Shown one piece after another: positions 11,061 to 22,316 of a stretch of DNA of 43,628 nucleotides. The DNA is from Gnetum montanum (Eukaryota > Streptophyta > Gnetopsida > Gnetales > Gnetaceae). The stretch covers positions 147,793 through 191,420 of the forward strand of contig MNCI01022074.1 of NCBI GenBank assembly GCA_015680685.1, written 5' to 3'. The position numbers and the translations under genes were made by a program. The first letter of the stretch is position 1. Each line of letters opens with the position of its first letter. The notes beneath the pieces were generated by a model that was not told the DNA's origin, made no database searches, and worked only from the letters and a program-made list of their open reading frames with translations.

Positions 11061-11690
11061 CTATGACTAGTACAAAGGCAAACACCTAGAAGATTGCCTT
11101 ATCCTCAAGGTAATTCTAGGTAGTTTCACCAGCAACAACAATATTATCCAAGTGGAACTCTACCGCAATCCTATGAGTAGTATCAATAGTGGTAGTAACC
11201 ACAGTGGCATCCCCAAGGTAGCAATATTCTTACAAATAGCCTGATCCATATGGGTAGTACATTCAACAACCCTTGTCTCCATGTGACTCTTCCAGTCATG
11301 TTTCCACTTTTCAATCTCACTACTACCCTTCTGACTCATATCAAACTCATTCTCCACATGCAAGGAGGGATACCACCATTTACCCTTATCCTCCTCCTAT
11401 TCTTGCACATCTTCCTCTATCCTCAACACAAATACCACCTACTCCATCTATGTAGGATGAACTACCAACTTAAATTTCATAACACAATGCCACTAGAGCA
11501 ATTAATCTACAATTAGTTCATCAACCAAGTGATTCAGATACTCGATCAAAGAAAAGATCTTTCTTTCGAACTCATAGCCTGCCTACACCCTTAAATACAC
11601 CTATAGTTGGCAACTCTGTTTCTCCATCTTCCTAAGTATCAAATTCCTTTGAGTCCCCTTCAAACCAAATTCCACCCCGAATCCATACTA
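11061..11690 (+). pseudogene. gag-pol linker, low complexity
   Basis: Gln/Tyr/Pro/Ser-rich linker between the gag zinc knuckle and protease, homologous to 132-690 and, reversed, to about 14390-14720. No domain is visible. Frames overlap and shift repeatedly. Confidence 0.6.
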
Positions 11691-11699
11691 TTATGCTGA

Positions 11700-12080
11700 C
11701 TCATGTCATATCTAATTCGATTTTGGCTTGCAACCTTTCTAGGAAATTAGCTGATCCTAGAAGTCTCTTAATTTATTTGTAGATTGCTAGGAATAAACCA
11801 TGTAAAGTTCTTCTTGATTTAGGTTCTAGTGTCAACCTAATTTCTCATGAGATGTATACGACATGGAACCTACCCCCTCTCAAGAAAAGAAATATTAGAT
11901 TAGAATTGGCGCACTAGGTAGAAGACATTGTGACCACTACCTATGATTGGTCTTGCTAATTTCCTAATGATCAAGGTGGAGAACTACAAAGGGGACTTTT
12001 CAATCATCATGGGAAGGGCATAGCTAAGCACCATTGATGCAAGAATGGACATTAGAGATCTTTCCATAGAGATATCTAAA
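11700..12080 (+). pseudogene. Athila-type retropepsin
   Basis: The active-site motif reads LDLGSSVNLISHEMY at about 11811-11855; an Asp-Leu-Gly variant of the usual Asp-Thr/Ser-Gly is typical of Athila-lineage proteases. The distal motif, a worn Gly-Arg-x-Trp-Leu (GGGAAGGGCATAGCTAAGC, with TGG changed to TAG), lies at about 12010-12030. It directly precedes the RT. The frame is broken more than once. Confidence 0.75.
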
Positions 12081-12629
12081 GAAAATGCATTTGAAAGATT
12101 AAGAAGAAGCGAGTTCTATGTATCATGTACAGTGATACAAGGTGTAATTGTGTGTAGAAACTCTATGCAATGAAACAAGCATCCATCTCTGCATGAAAGC
12201 AATGTGCACTAGAAGCAAAAATTAAAAGGTTTTTTGTATGTAGTAGCCACAAAACAAGAGGGCACCAACTAGTTGACTATTGATTCTAAGAGCAGCACAC
12301 TTTGCATGGAACCAACTAAGAGCCACACATGCGCATATGTCATATGCATGCATGAACTAGAGTAAGTTCATCACCAACTCTTTGACGATGCAAATGAAAG
12401 TTGGAAATTCCTAAAAATTTCAATCAAGAGCCCCTTGAACTTAGTAAATGGGGCTAGCATGGAATATGTGTTCTTAAAAAATGGGAAGTTAGTAATAATC
12501 AATGCAAATCTTTCTCCAGAACAAAAATAGATGCTATTAAAAGTGGTTGAAAAATGGTTAGTAGCCTTTGCTTGGTCATATTCTGAACTCACAGGGATTG
12601 ATCCTAAGATATTCCAATATCGCATCTAC

Positions 12630-13500
12630 ATTGACCTGATTATATAACCAAAGAGGCAACCACAAAGGCAATTGAGCCCCAAACTGAAGCAGATCATCAA
12701 GGAGGAAATTCAACAACTCCTCATGGTGGGGTTTATCTATCCCATTGCTGATAATGAGTGGGTTAGTCCACTTGTGATTGTGCCTAAGAAAGATGGCAAA
12801 TGGCAGGTCTGCATTGATTTTTGGCTACTGAATATGGTAACATTCAAGAATCATTTTTCATTACCATTTGTTAATCAGGTGTTAGATATAATATCTAAGC
12901 ATTGCTACTACATTTGTTTTGGTGGTTATAGTGGCTATAAACGAATCCAGATCACACTAAAGGACTAAGCCAAAACAACATTCATAAGCCCTTGGAGAAC
13001 TTTTGCATATCGCAAGATGCCTTTTGGTTTGTGTAATGCCCTTGCTACCTTTCAGCACCTATTCTTAAGCATTTTTCAATAGAGAACCAATAGTGGTATG
13101 AAAGTATTCATGAACAACTTCTCCACATATGGAGCTATATTTGAGCAAGCCCTAGAATTCCTTGAGAAAGTGCTAAAAATATGTGCTGAAACAAATCTAC
13201 AACTCAATTGGAAAAAGATTCATTTGATGGTCTAAGAAGGCATTGTATTGGGGCACAAAATATCACAATCAAGAATTGAGGTAGACCCTAAGAAAGCAAG
13301 GGTCATCCAAGGAATAACCCACCAACTAGAAATTATCAAAGATGTTCGATCATCCCTTAGACATAATAGCTATCATAGGCGATTCATAGAGAATTTCTCT
13401 AAGATCGCAAAACCATTGGTGGAGTTATCAAAGAAAGATGCTCCATTTTTATAAACCACGGAATGTGAAAAAGCATTCCAATAGTTGAAAGAAAAACTCA
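12630..13500 (+). pseudogene. Athila-type reverse transcriptase, inactive
   Basis: Reverse transcriptase copies element RNA into DNA. Recognisable in order: LLMVGFIYPI and WVSPLVIVPKKDGKWQVCID (about 12715-12820), FSLPFVNQVLD, the GGYSGYKRIQI loop, PWRTFAYRKMPFGLCNA (about 12990-13040), and EGIVLGHKISQSRIEVDPKKA (about 13235-13295), all typical of Athila RT. The catalytic Tyr/Phe-x-Asp-Asp box is FMNN at 13107-13118: both catalytic aspartates are now asparagine (G-to-A changes). In-frame stops also occur. The end, YHRRFIENFSKIAKPL, leads straight into RNase H. Confidence 0.9.
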
Positions 13501-13908
13501 TGGAAACTGCAATTCTACAAGCACCTAACTAGTCTAGACCATTTCATGTCATGGCGAATGCATTAAATTATGTCCTGGGAGATGTGCTTACATAGATGGA
13601 TGACAAGAAATGTCCATACTACATCCACTATGCTAGTCAAAGCATTGTGGGTGCATAATTGAACTATACTACTACAGAAAAAGAATTGATTGCAGTGGTG
13701 TTTGCTCTAGAAAATTTTAGGCATTATGTGCTTGGATACAAGGTATTTGTGCACATAGACCATAGTGTTATCTACTTCCTGATGAACAAGCCAATGGTGA
13801 GCCCCCATGACATACGATGACTGATGATCTTACAAGAATTCAATCTTACGATGGTAGATCAAAAGGGTATAGAGAATGTGGTTGCTAACCACTTGTCTCA
13901 GTTATGAT
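13500..13908 (+). pseudogene. Athila-type RNase H, end of the surviving pol
   Basis: The RNase H domain reads RPFHVMANALNYVLG (expected Asp in the Asp-Ala-Ser-like motif is Asn here), YTTTEKELIAVVFALENFRH (conserved Glu present), YKVFVHIDHSVIYFL (Asp present) and ends with ENVVANHLSQL followed by a stop at 13906. This tail is the normal end of Ty3/gypsy RNase H. Integrase should follow but is absent: the + strand element ends within the next few hundred bases. Confidence 0.85.
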
Positions 13909-14390
13909 GGAACAACAAAGAGGAGGAGAATTCACTATCATTTTCAAGCCACTAGGTGTCTTCTAGTGTAGTGGCTACTATGTAGATTGGTTTTTGCTCA
14001 CACACTTGTTCCTTAGCTTTGTTGTGGGTTATGTTAATATTTTGACTTTTTGGTTCACAACTACATCCTTTACTATTAGTGATACATGGATTTTCCTATC
14101 TCTCCACAATGATAAGTTCATCATTTATGTCTTGTGTTGGAGTGGTGATGGTTGTTGGCTTTTGTGTATGATTAGGAGATATTTTTTCAGCAAGGAAGGT
14201 TATTGCACCTAATTGGCCTTGTGCTAGTTTTGATGTGCTACTAGGTCTATGTGTTTTATTCTTGTGTGAGAAAACTACCCTCAAGGAAGGATGTTTTCAA
14301 GGTTGTGGTTGCAATCTACTAGCGTTATCATTTCTATGTATGTTCATAGCACAAGTGGCATTCTTTCATTGAAGTTATAATGTCAAACCT
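13909..14390. other. Junction between two opposed Athila half-elements
   Basis: The + strand pol stops at about 13908 and the - strand linker is first recognisable at about 14390. Neither integrase nor a 3' LTR of either element is seen here. The opposite-strand open frames at 13994-14212 and 14096-14284 mirror each other and show no domain. The exact breakpoint cannot be placed by eye. Confidence 0.5.
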
Positions 14391-16200
14391 TCTTGTGTTA
14401 TTGGTGATGACATATGGTAAAGGGAAGTATGAGAATATTGAGGATATGATGGAGGATGAGAGGCATCAGGTGATGATCCTTCAGAAGATGTTGTAGGTTG
14501 ATGATATTCAGGAGAGTGGTAATAGTAATTTGAGGTAGAGGAAGTGGAACTAGTTAGAAAAATAGGTTTTTGAACATAATAGTTGTATGGGTTTGGCTAA
14601 TAATAAGGGTAGTGTTGGTTTGATGATGGCCTCCCCCACAACTATGGGTTTTGCCACTATGGTTGATGATAATGTTAAGGCTGGTAAAAAGTCCCACTAG
14701 GATAGTACAGTTGGTTGTAGGACTATCTATAATTAGCTTGTGAAAAAGGTAATTTCCTAGGCATTTACTTTTTTATGAACTTGGAATTCAATGCAAAAGC
14801 CTAATACTCATGTAGATGTAACATGACTAGGCAATAGCCCTTCAGATGGTCATATATGTAGATGTCACATCCATCATCTTCTTCGATGGTTAAGTCTATA
14901 GCCTCTTCTTCTACAGCCATTTTCCTTTTTTGTCAATCAATGTTCCTACCTGTCTCTTAGTCCCTTTTCCTCTTTTTGTTGTCGTCACTTGATTTGTTTT
15001 GAATTACTCTCTTCTCTATGATTTCTATGCAAGTTGTAACTTTCTCATTTATCCATTCCAATAGCTTATCCAACTTTGCCTCAAGCTCATCGATAGAATT
15101 TTGTATTAGCAAGGTTTGTTGCGAAGTCACCTCATCAAGAGCTACCTCTTTTTCCTTATCATAGATATGGATCCTTTTCTTTTGAAGAGTTGGATCCCAG
15201 TTATTTTCCTCTACATTCTCTCATTTACATAGCTCTCCTTCTTCTTTTGCCATCCACTCGATTAGCCTTTGTATCTGATGAACTTTTAGTTTGTATAGCT
15301 GACCTTGAGCATAAATCCAAAGGGTCTCCCTCATTTCATAATAAAGCCCATCTATGATATGGAAAATTTGCTCTTTTTGAGAGAAATCATGGCTGAGACA
15401 TCTATGAAGTAGTGAATAGTATTTATCCAAGGCCACATCCAAGGGTTCATGATTTTCTTGCTTCCACCCTTGGATTTGTTTTCTTAGGTTGGACACTATT
15501 ACATAGGTTTGGTATTTTTCATTGAAAATTTCTAGCATTATGGTCCACTAGGGGATGGAACTTGATTCCAACAATCTATACCAACTTTCAACTTCATCTA
15601 TTAGTTTCCAAGGGAAGAGCTTAAGCTTTTTTCATTCACTTTCATTTTTGTGTAAGACATAGGCATCATGGAAGGCTTGTAAATGATGTTGTAGATCAAA
15701 ATCATAACCTCCCACAAATTTAGGGATATTATTCATATTAAGCCTTTTTCTATGACTTTCCCTATAATGCTTGTGGGGTATTTTAACTACCTTTGTAATT
15801 TGCAACATGCTCCTAGGGACCAACAAGGGTTCATCATCATCAAACATGTCATGGTAAAAATTTCTATTTCTATTTTTCTAATTGTGACAAGTTTATCTAT
15901 GCTCATTTTGATGTCTTTGGTTTTTCCCTTAGTTTCAATTTCTATTTTTATTTTGACCCCATAGTGGAGCTCTATCTTTATACCTACATTCATCTTTGTT
16001 AAAACTAGACGTTGAAGAGGAAGAGAAAGATGAGGAATTGGGAGGATTGTCATAGCTTCTATAGTGTTCCCCAGGGTCCCTTGATTTATCATTTTCAAGT
16101 TTTGAGGAGGTCCTAGGCCTTGAGGCCTCCCTTNATTAAGTATAGTCAAAATCGTCATGAACATTTGGAACCCTTGCATGAGGTTGGTCACTCCAATTTT
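14391..16200 (-). pseudogene. gag: Athila-type gag and linker, reverse strand
   Basis: Read on the - strand, this is a second copy of the gag seen at 9192-11060. The capsid start MNNIPKFVGGYDFDLQHHLQ lies within 15632-15847. The open stretch 15221-15538 carries MLEIFNEKYQ, VSNLRKQIQGWKQENHEPLD and HRCLSHDFSQKEQIFHIIDG, better preserved than in the + copy. A worn zinc knuckle (CDIYIYDHLKGYC) lies near 14830-14880, and the linker homologous to 11140-11290 reaches about 14390. The N-terminal Ser-rich part is at about 15990-16040. Position 16134 is an ambiguous base. Multiple stops and frameshifts. Confidence 0.82.
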
Positions 16201-16372
16201 CTTTCATTAGTTCTCCAATGAATGTTCTCTCCATACAACACATTATAACTTCTTGGTGAAAGAGACATTTTTGTTGGTTTATGATGTATATGACTTAATA
16301 TTTTTCAAAAGATAATTTGTTAATACATTTATAGCAATGATGTATAATATAACTAATCTAGATAATTAGCAC

Positions 16373-16393
16373 CATCCCTAAAAATAGTGCCAA
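16373..16393 (-). other. Primer-binding site, tRNA-Asp type (reverse)
   Basis: On the - strand TTGGCACTATTTTTAGGGA directly follows the CATCA end of the LTR. It matches the site at 9032-9052 and differs in the centre (TTGCT to TTTTT). Confidence 0.8.
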
Positions 16394-17225
16394 TGATGAG
16401 TAGGTACCACTACACCCAACCATACGAATCATAAGCATTCACACACGATTTGGTCGAATTTCATGGATGAGACTAGTTGTGGCATCTAGATCGTTATGTC
16501 TTGATCGTAGTTTGCTATCTTCCCACTTGAACTAGTGGTAGCATTGTCACATATGGTTTAGTCCAAAGTGAGGCATATGATAATTGATGTTGTTTTGGCC
16601 TTATGCTACTCCTAATGGCAATAAAGAAATCAATTATTTAAGCTAGTTAACAATGAAAGGTAAAGTCTAAACTAACCTATGTGCAATGAGTGTCTATTTC
16701 CAACTTGCTGTACATGTCCTAAACCCACGTATCCACTACTGGGATTACCAAGCACTATGCTACTAAGTGAACCAAGCACTATGCTACTGGGATTACACTC
16801 AAAATTGATCATGCTCATTCTACTAATTCATTAATATGCATGGAAATGTAAATATTAACTAAGTACATGAAAGCCAAATTGCATGGAAAGTAAATATTAT
16901 CTAAGTCAAATTGCTGCAATGAATAAGAATCAATCTCAATCTTATTATTGTTCATGGAATGTATCTAGGTACATTGACACTTGAATAAGATATCATACAA
17001 CTAACTTAGATCCACATTGTAGGCACTCACTAACTATTCTCTAAGACTATAGAATAAAACTATAAGATTTTGAGTACTCTATTGACTAATTTATGCCAAA
17101 ACCATGTTCCTAAGCACTATATTTATAGGCCGACACACATCCCATGATCTCAAATATCTAACATTGCTTCTTGGGCCCCGATGTTAGGGCTTCGATATTA
17201 GAGCTAGACAAAATACAGTTCATCA
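16394..17225 (-). repeat. Athila-type 5' LTR, reverse strand
   Basis: This 832-bp LTR lies on the - strand: TGATG start at 17225 and CATCA end at 16394. The end aligns closely with 8890-9031 (ATTCGTATGGTTGGGTGTAG). The TATA-like CTATAAATATAGTGCTTAGG lies near 17120 and matches 8300-8320. It is followed on its own strand by a primer site, gag and linker, so it is the 5' LTR of the element at 14391-17225. Confidence 0.87.
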
Positions 17226-18752
17226 TAGTTGAACTATATATCTTAGGATGTACTAATATTACAATTATTTATAGGCTTATTGTTGGGTCTTCTTTGCACA
17301 TGCTTGAACTATCTAAGTGGCCATTCTTTAACTTATTTAAAATAAAAGTCACTTTAAATATTTCTTTAATTTCTATATATAGTAAAAATAAATGGTTTCT
17401 TTAACTAAGTTACAAAATTGTAATGTTGGATTTGGTTTTGTTGTTGAGAAGAGAGAAAGACAAGGTGAGAGGGAGAGGGAGATAGAAGTAACTATATTAT
17501 AAATTTGGTTTTGGTTTGGTTTTGCTATGAGAAGCAAAGGAAGTATAGAAGGAGGGAGGAAGGAAGGATTATGACAATATGTACCCAACAAAACTTTATG
17601 TACCCTTATGATATATAGCCAATATGAACTTTAATGATACTTGTGTTAAACATGATATGTTAGCTTAGTAGTAAAGACTCTTGATTTCAAAGCTCCAAGT
17701 GATAGGTTCAATTCTAATTAGCAATGTTGAGTTGTATATCTGAGGGTATACTTATATTACAATTCTTTTTGGGGTTTCAACATCAACCTACCCCTGCATT
17801 ATGATTATTTCAAGGTTGCAACATCCTCTTACATTAGCATACTTATTAGAATCAAAACGAGAAGGTGGGTGTTAGAACCAAAACTAGATGACCATATGTA
17901 TATCTAGGACTTTTAACCAACACGAACTTTTACAATACTTTCATTAAATATAACAATGTGTCAAACCAACATACTCATCAAAGTTAAACATGTAACTTAT
18001 ACATCACAAGTTGCATGCTTTAATCAATTGAGCAATGCCTCATTGACTATTAGAATCAAACTTATGACCTATAAATTATGAGCTACATGTTCTAATTGAG
18101 CAATGCCTTATTGACTACAAGTTAGGTTTTGATTAAATTACTAGCATTAACAATTGTAAAAGTTGAAAAAGTTGTAGTAGACATTAACAAAGTATTTTTT
18201 ATTTTAAGTACAATAAAAAAAGGTATCTTCTTCTTATTTTAAATGTCTAATTTAATGAAATAACATGAATGAATATTAAAAGGGCTATAACTAGTTTCAT
18301 CTTTGCTAACATTTATAAGTAGGACTATATAAAATATGAAACTTATAAATATTAATGGAATATTTAGATTTTCAACTAAGGAGAGAACACCTGGTGATGG
18401 TAAATAAAAGAGATTAAACTTGTGATCTCATAATTAAGTTATTTATCTTTATGCTAAAATTATTTTCATCATGTAAATTTAAAGTAGCTTAAATGAATGT
18501 TAACCATAGTATATTTATTATATACTTAAGTGGTTTATCTTAAGTTTCTATGACTATTGCTCATTGTCAATAGAAGGGATCGCTACCTTTTATTAATTTT
18601 TATGCATCGATGATCATAAGCACATCAATTTTTCTTTGATCTTTATGAAAAAAAGGGATGTGTGCTCCTTTTATAGGGAAAAAGTGATTTATATTATATT
18701 TAGTATCAATTTATTTTGAGAAGAGTATAGTTCCGAAATGTGCAAATAAAGT
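17226..18752. other. AT-rich non-coding interval
   Basis: No gene is recognised. It holds a SINE-like repeat at about 17650-17800 and a purine-rich stretch near 17440-17485. A 60-base segment at the left edge (ACTATATATCTTAGG and following) is related to 17735 and 20060-20190. Confidence 0.55.
17650..17800 (+). repeat. SINE-like repeat with tRNA-like head
   Basis: TTAGCTTAGTAGTAAAGAC resembles a Pol III A box and GGTTCAATTC, about 40 bases on, resembles a B box. The tail ends in ATTCTTTTTGGGGTTTCAAC. The same order recurs at 19975-20205 (GGTAAAACACTTGATTT, then GGTTTGATTCC, then TTTAGGGTTCCAACA). This is consistent with a tRNA-derived SINE family; a complete cloverleaf is not apparent. Confidence 0.45.
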
Positions 18753-19173
18753 ATTATAATATTAAATATGATTTGCTAATTGTTTTTTTGAAATCTATCC
18801 TTTATATTATGAAATTTTTTTTGAAAATATATTAAGACTTTGTAACCATTTAACAAATCCTTTGTAATTTCCCAAACGTAATACAAATTTTTAGTCTCTA
18901 GTTGCTAGAATCACTTGCAAGGTAATTGAAGTGGACTAGTAGAGTGGAACATTACTTAGCAATGCTCATTACTACTAATCATCTTTAAAAAATGAAGAAA
19001 TGATGATGCATTTGCATGATGTGAATATACAATTTTGCCATTGAAAAACAAGAATAAGTCATTCAAGTTGCTAGTGCAAGAAAGGAACCAGATGCATTAA
19101 AAAAAGATGAGAAATAGAATGATGTTAAGCATAATACTAAACTACTTGAACTCTAAATTAGAGACTTTTTTTA
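18753..19173 (+). repeat. Tandem duplication, unit 1
   Basis: About 420 bases starting TATTATAATATT and ending CTCTAAATTAGAGAC plus a T run. It matches the next unit throughout, for example TTTTTAGTCTCTAGTT, GAAATGAAGAAATGATGAT, GAAATAGAATGATGTTAAG. No coding potential is visible. Confidence 0.85.
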
Positions 19174-19174
19174 C

Positions 19175-19580
19175 TATTATAATATTTTTTTTTTGGAAAT
19201 TGATCCTTGCTGTTTTCAACTTTTTTAAAAAAACTTGTTGAAACTTTATAATTGTTTCACAAATCCTTATAATTTAGTAAATGTAATAAAATTTTTAGTC
19301 TCTAGTTTCCAAAATTACTTACAAGGAAGATGAGGTGGGCTAGGAGAGTAGACACTTGCATAGCAATGCTTGTTACTAGTAATCCTATAAAAAAAAAAGA
19401 AATGAAGAAATGATGATACGTTTACATCATGTGAATATATAATTTTGCAAATAAAAAAATGAATAAGCCATTAGGGTTACTAGCCTAAGAAAGGAACTAG
19501 ATACATGAAATAAATATATGAAATAGAATGATGTTAAGTATAAAATTGAACAACTTAAACTCTAAATTAGATACTTTTCC
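19175..19580 (+). repeat. Tandem duplication, unit 2
   Basis: Second copy of the unit at 18753, opening with ATTATAATATT plus a T run and closing with CTCTAAATTAGATAC. The copies are clearly diverged by substitutions and small indels, so the duplication is old. Confidence 0.85.
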
Positions 19581-20386
19581 ATTATAGTAATAATTTATTT
19601 TTTAATTATATTTAAACCATTCAAAAAGTCATATTTTAATAATTTATTTTTAAATTAAATTTAAATAATATTAATATGGATAATTATATGGAGTGATAAT
19701 AAGGTGCTTGAGACTTGGAATGGAGCTTAAGTACAACTATTCAAAAATGAGGTTAGGCTCTTACTTATCTACTAACCCTTTTAGCAGTATTGGAATGGAT
19801 AGAATGAGTATAAGTATGTGTCAAGATAATTATCTAACATGATAAATTAGGAAAATTATACAATAATGATAGCTCTACTATAATTCAAGGACAAGCTAAC
19901 CATGTGAGTTACTTACCTCTCCCTATCACAATGATCAAATCATAACAAGTACCTCTTCTATAGTTAAATTTTAGAAAAGTCTAGAGGTAAAACACTTGAT
20001 TTAGAAGCTCTAGGTGATAGGTTTGATTCCAGTGGACAATGTTGCCTTATATATAGTTCTAACTAGACTATATATCTTGAGGTGTATCTATGTTTCACTT
20101 ATTTTAGGGTTCCAACACCCCATGTTAGCTTATATACAATTCTAATTAGACTATATATCTTGATGTGTACCTATGTTTCATTTATTTTAGGGTTTCAACA
20201 TCCTAAAATTCCAAAACCATTTTTACTTTTCTTCCTACCTTACCTATTTTTTCCTATTGGTTTATTATTTTGCTCTAACCTTTTAGCAGACAATCAACAA
20301 GTAAAATCATAATTGTTGCTTACTAGTAATCTTCTTTAAATACCATTAACCTTTATTAACTTTATAGTTGGTTGACTTTGACTTAG
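19581..20386. other. Non-coding interval with SINE-like repeats
   Basis: It contains the partner of the 7440 repeat (about 19680-19850) and a second tRNA-like-headed repeat at 19975-20205. No gene is recognised. Confidence 0.5.
19975..20205 (+). repeat. SINE-like repeat with duplicated tail
   Basis: A tRNA-like head (GGTAAAACACTTGATTT, then GGTTTGATTCC) is followed by two copies of an 80-base tail, at about 20045-20120 and 20127-20205. Each runs TATATA, ACTAGACTATATATCTTGA or ATTAGACTATATATCTTGA, then TTATTTTAGGGTT and CCAACA or TCAACA. A single tail copy is at 17735-17800. Confidence 0.45.
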
Positions 20387-20459
20387 TTGAATATCATTCT
20401 ACGAAGTGGTATTCTGCATTTCTACATGTTGAAGGGCTTGTTTTTATTCCTTCCTTCAT

Positions 20460-20690
20460 GTACAAGGGATAGCTATTTGGTTGTCTGTATAGGGTGGATC
20501 TGCGCACTTGCAGCTACATTGGCTAGCGAAGGTAGCTCTCACAATTCCTTTGGTGGTAAGTGTTATTGCACTCTCTCAACAACTTCTTAGGCTATTTGGA
20601 TGCCTTTATGGGGTAGATTTGCATGCTTTCTCCTACACCGCTAACATGAAAAATTTCTACAATCTTTTGGTTGCAATTGCAACATCTGCT
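20460..20690 (+). repeat. Imperfect tandem repeat upstream of LINE ORF1
   Basis: GCTATTTGGTTGTCTGTATAG at about 20472 recurs as GCTATTTGGATGCCTTTATGG at about 20592, with GGTGGATCTGCGCA matched by GGTAGATTTGCATG. The roughly 120-base spacing lies just before LINE ORF1, so it may be a 5' UTR or promoter repeat of that LINE. Open frames at 20387-20590 and 20508-20726 show no recognised domain. Confidence 0.45.
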
Positions 20691-20739
20691 TGTGCTAGCA
20701 CTGTAGTGGATTTGCCTCTTGTTTAGTGAAGATGATTCA

Positions 20740-21376
20740 ACTACAAGTCTTCATGTTTGTTGTTAGACATAAATAAAGCTCAAAAGGCCAAGGAAAATAG
20801 GGTTTGGGCAGCCTTCATCATGGGAGATTTTCTCAATACTTCCATTCCATCTCAATAGGAAAGTGCCTCTAATCATCCTATTATTGATTTTCTTCTTCCA
20901 AATGATATTTTTGATGTTGTTTCAAAAGATTTTGCTATGCATTTTATTTTTCTTCAAATTTTTGGTTTTCTACCCTATTCGACAAGTATGATCATGCAAG
21001 TTAAAGATATTCTTCAATCCTAGGGTATTCAAGCTTCTCATGCTTGTTATTATTCTTTGAACTTTATTCTTATGGAACTCTATGATGCCTTCCAAGTTGA
21101 AAAGGCTCTCTTTGTCCAAATTTTTTCAGCACATAATGCAACTCTTATTATGTGAACTTGGAAATTTGATTTTAATGTTAATGATCCAACCTAAAATATT
21201 ATTCCTTGCTATCTTAAGATCTCAAATCTTCCCTTAATTTTTTATTCTATGGAGAGGAACATAGTAGGTACCCTAGATTATATTATTTTAAATCATGGAA
21301 TTAAGGTTAATGATAGTCAGTTTTGCTACTATCATATTGAACTTGATATCTCATAAAAGAATAACTTCTTCACTAA
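20740..21376 (+). pseudogene. L1-type LINE ORF1, 5' part
   Basis: LINE ORF1 encodes an RNA-binding protein. The frame reads KENRVWAAFIMGDFLNTS, then LLPNDIFDVV, DAFQVEKALFVQIFS, TWKFDFNVNDPT, CYLKISNLPLIFYSMERN and CYYHIELDIS. The order of a WxPxF-like block, a 'Pro-x-Tyr-Leu-x-Ile-x-Asn-Leu-Pro' block and an Ile-Glu-Leu-Asp-Ile end matches the DUF4283 domain typical of plant L1-type ORF1. Five in-frame stops are each one C-to-T change from Gln or Arg codons. The frame is cut at 21376 by a reverse Athila LTR and resumes at 22222. Confidence 0.7.
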
Positions 21377-22221
21377 TGAGTGATTGGGTATACTAACACT
21401 CCACCATATAAGTCATGAGTTCATGCACATGACCTAATTGTAATCCATGGATGGGCAATGTAAGTATGTTAGTGGTCGATAATTTTTTCATGATTGTTAT
21501 CTTCTCATAATGAGTTAGTAAATTGTGAGTGTATGGTTTAACTTTAAGTGAGGCATGTGATATATTGATGTTGTGGGTTCCATTTACTCCTAAGTGCAAA
21601 CAAAATGAAAGTGAGAGTAAAATCTAAAACTAGGAAATATTAGAAATATAAATCTTGGGCTACCATTCCTTGCTTATACATCTTGGGCTTATGTAACCAT
21701 TATCTAGTTACCAAGTGAATTCACTACTAAGTTAAATGATTACACTTAACTCTTAAAACTAGTCATACTCATTCTGCCTTACTAATGAACATGAGAAAGG
21801 TAAAGTACTTGAGAAGTGTAAAGAACTAAACTAAAGTAAACATATTAAATAAGTGAAAATTAAACTAAGTAAATAAAATGACTAAGCAAAAAATAAAGAA
21901 CTAAGTGTAATGTTGTAATGGTGGCAAATAATCTCGATCTTTATTTCCATTCATGAATTATGCCCAAGTACACTCCACTCGAATAAAGATGTCGTACAAT
22001 AGTTCAACATCATACTGCGGACATTTACACTATCATTAAGTGTAAACTATCAAAACAAATTGTAAGAATTGCCTTAATGATAGAATGAAAGTTTTCTGTC
22101 TGATGCGGCCAAGTGTTGGTATTTATAAGGGTGATTAGGATCCTCTACATTGCATCAATGATGATGTATGCAAGGATGCGATGTCATAGATGTGATATCA
22201 TAGATACAATATCCTAGCTCA
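21377..22221 (-). repeat. Solo Athila-type LTR, reverse strand
   Basis: On the - strand this runs from TGAGCTAGGATATTG at 22221 to about 21377. Its 3' part (plus-strand TGATTGGGTATACTAACACT) aligns with the end of the LTR at 16394-17225. It keeps the GATATC U3 repeats (22180-22210), a TATA (plus-strand TATTTATAAGG at about 22118) and the AATAAA-type block near 21980. No primer site or internal sequence accompanies it, so it is a solo LTR inside the LINE. The exact ends and the target-site duplication are uncertain. Confidence 0.8.
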
Positions 22222-22316
22222 TTAAAAATAGGTTTTATCATAATCCCTTATAGTAGGAGGAAAAATATTTACTCAAAAATTTTATTATTTTTATCTTCAT
22301 AATTTCTATAGCTATT
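22222..22316 (+). pseudogene. LINE ORF1, middle fragment
   Basis: The frame VGGKIFTQKFYYFYLHNFYS ends at the insertion site of the Tat element and continues on the other side (41255 on) as WHWVEHDISTCSFL. Together they form the stretch after DUF4283 and a degraded zinc knuckle of the Cys-x2-Cys-x4-His-x4-Cys kind (Gly-His-Asp-like ...Cys end). This shows that both flanks of the Tat element belong to one LINE. Confidence 0.65.
22312..22316 (+). other. Target-site duplication, left copy
   Basis: CTATT immediately before TGAAACACC of the 5' LTR; an identical CTATT follows the 3' LTR at 41250-41254. Five-base duplications are standard for Ty3/gypsy integration. Confidence 0.85.

Noticed and set aside
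17655-17715. tRNA gene
   Set aside because: A- and B-box-like motifs are present but no convincing acceptor, anticodon and T stems; a SINE head is more likely.
20387-20726. Small host gene in two overlapping frames
   Set aside because: The frames come from an imperfect repeat, have no recognised domain and lie in front of a LINE.
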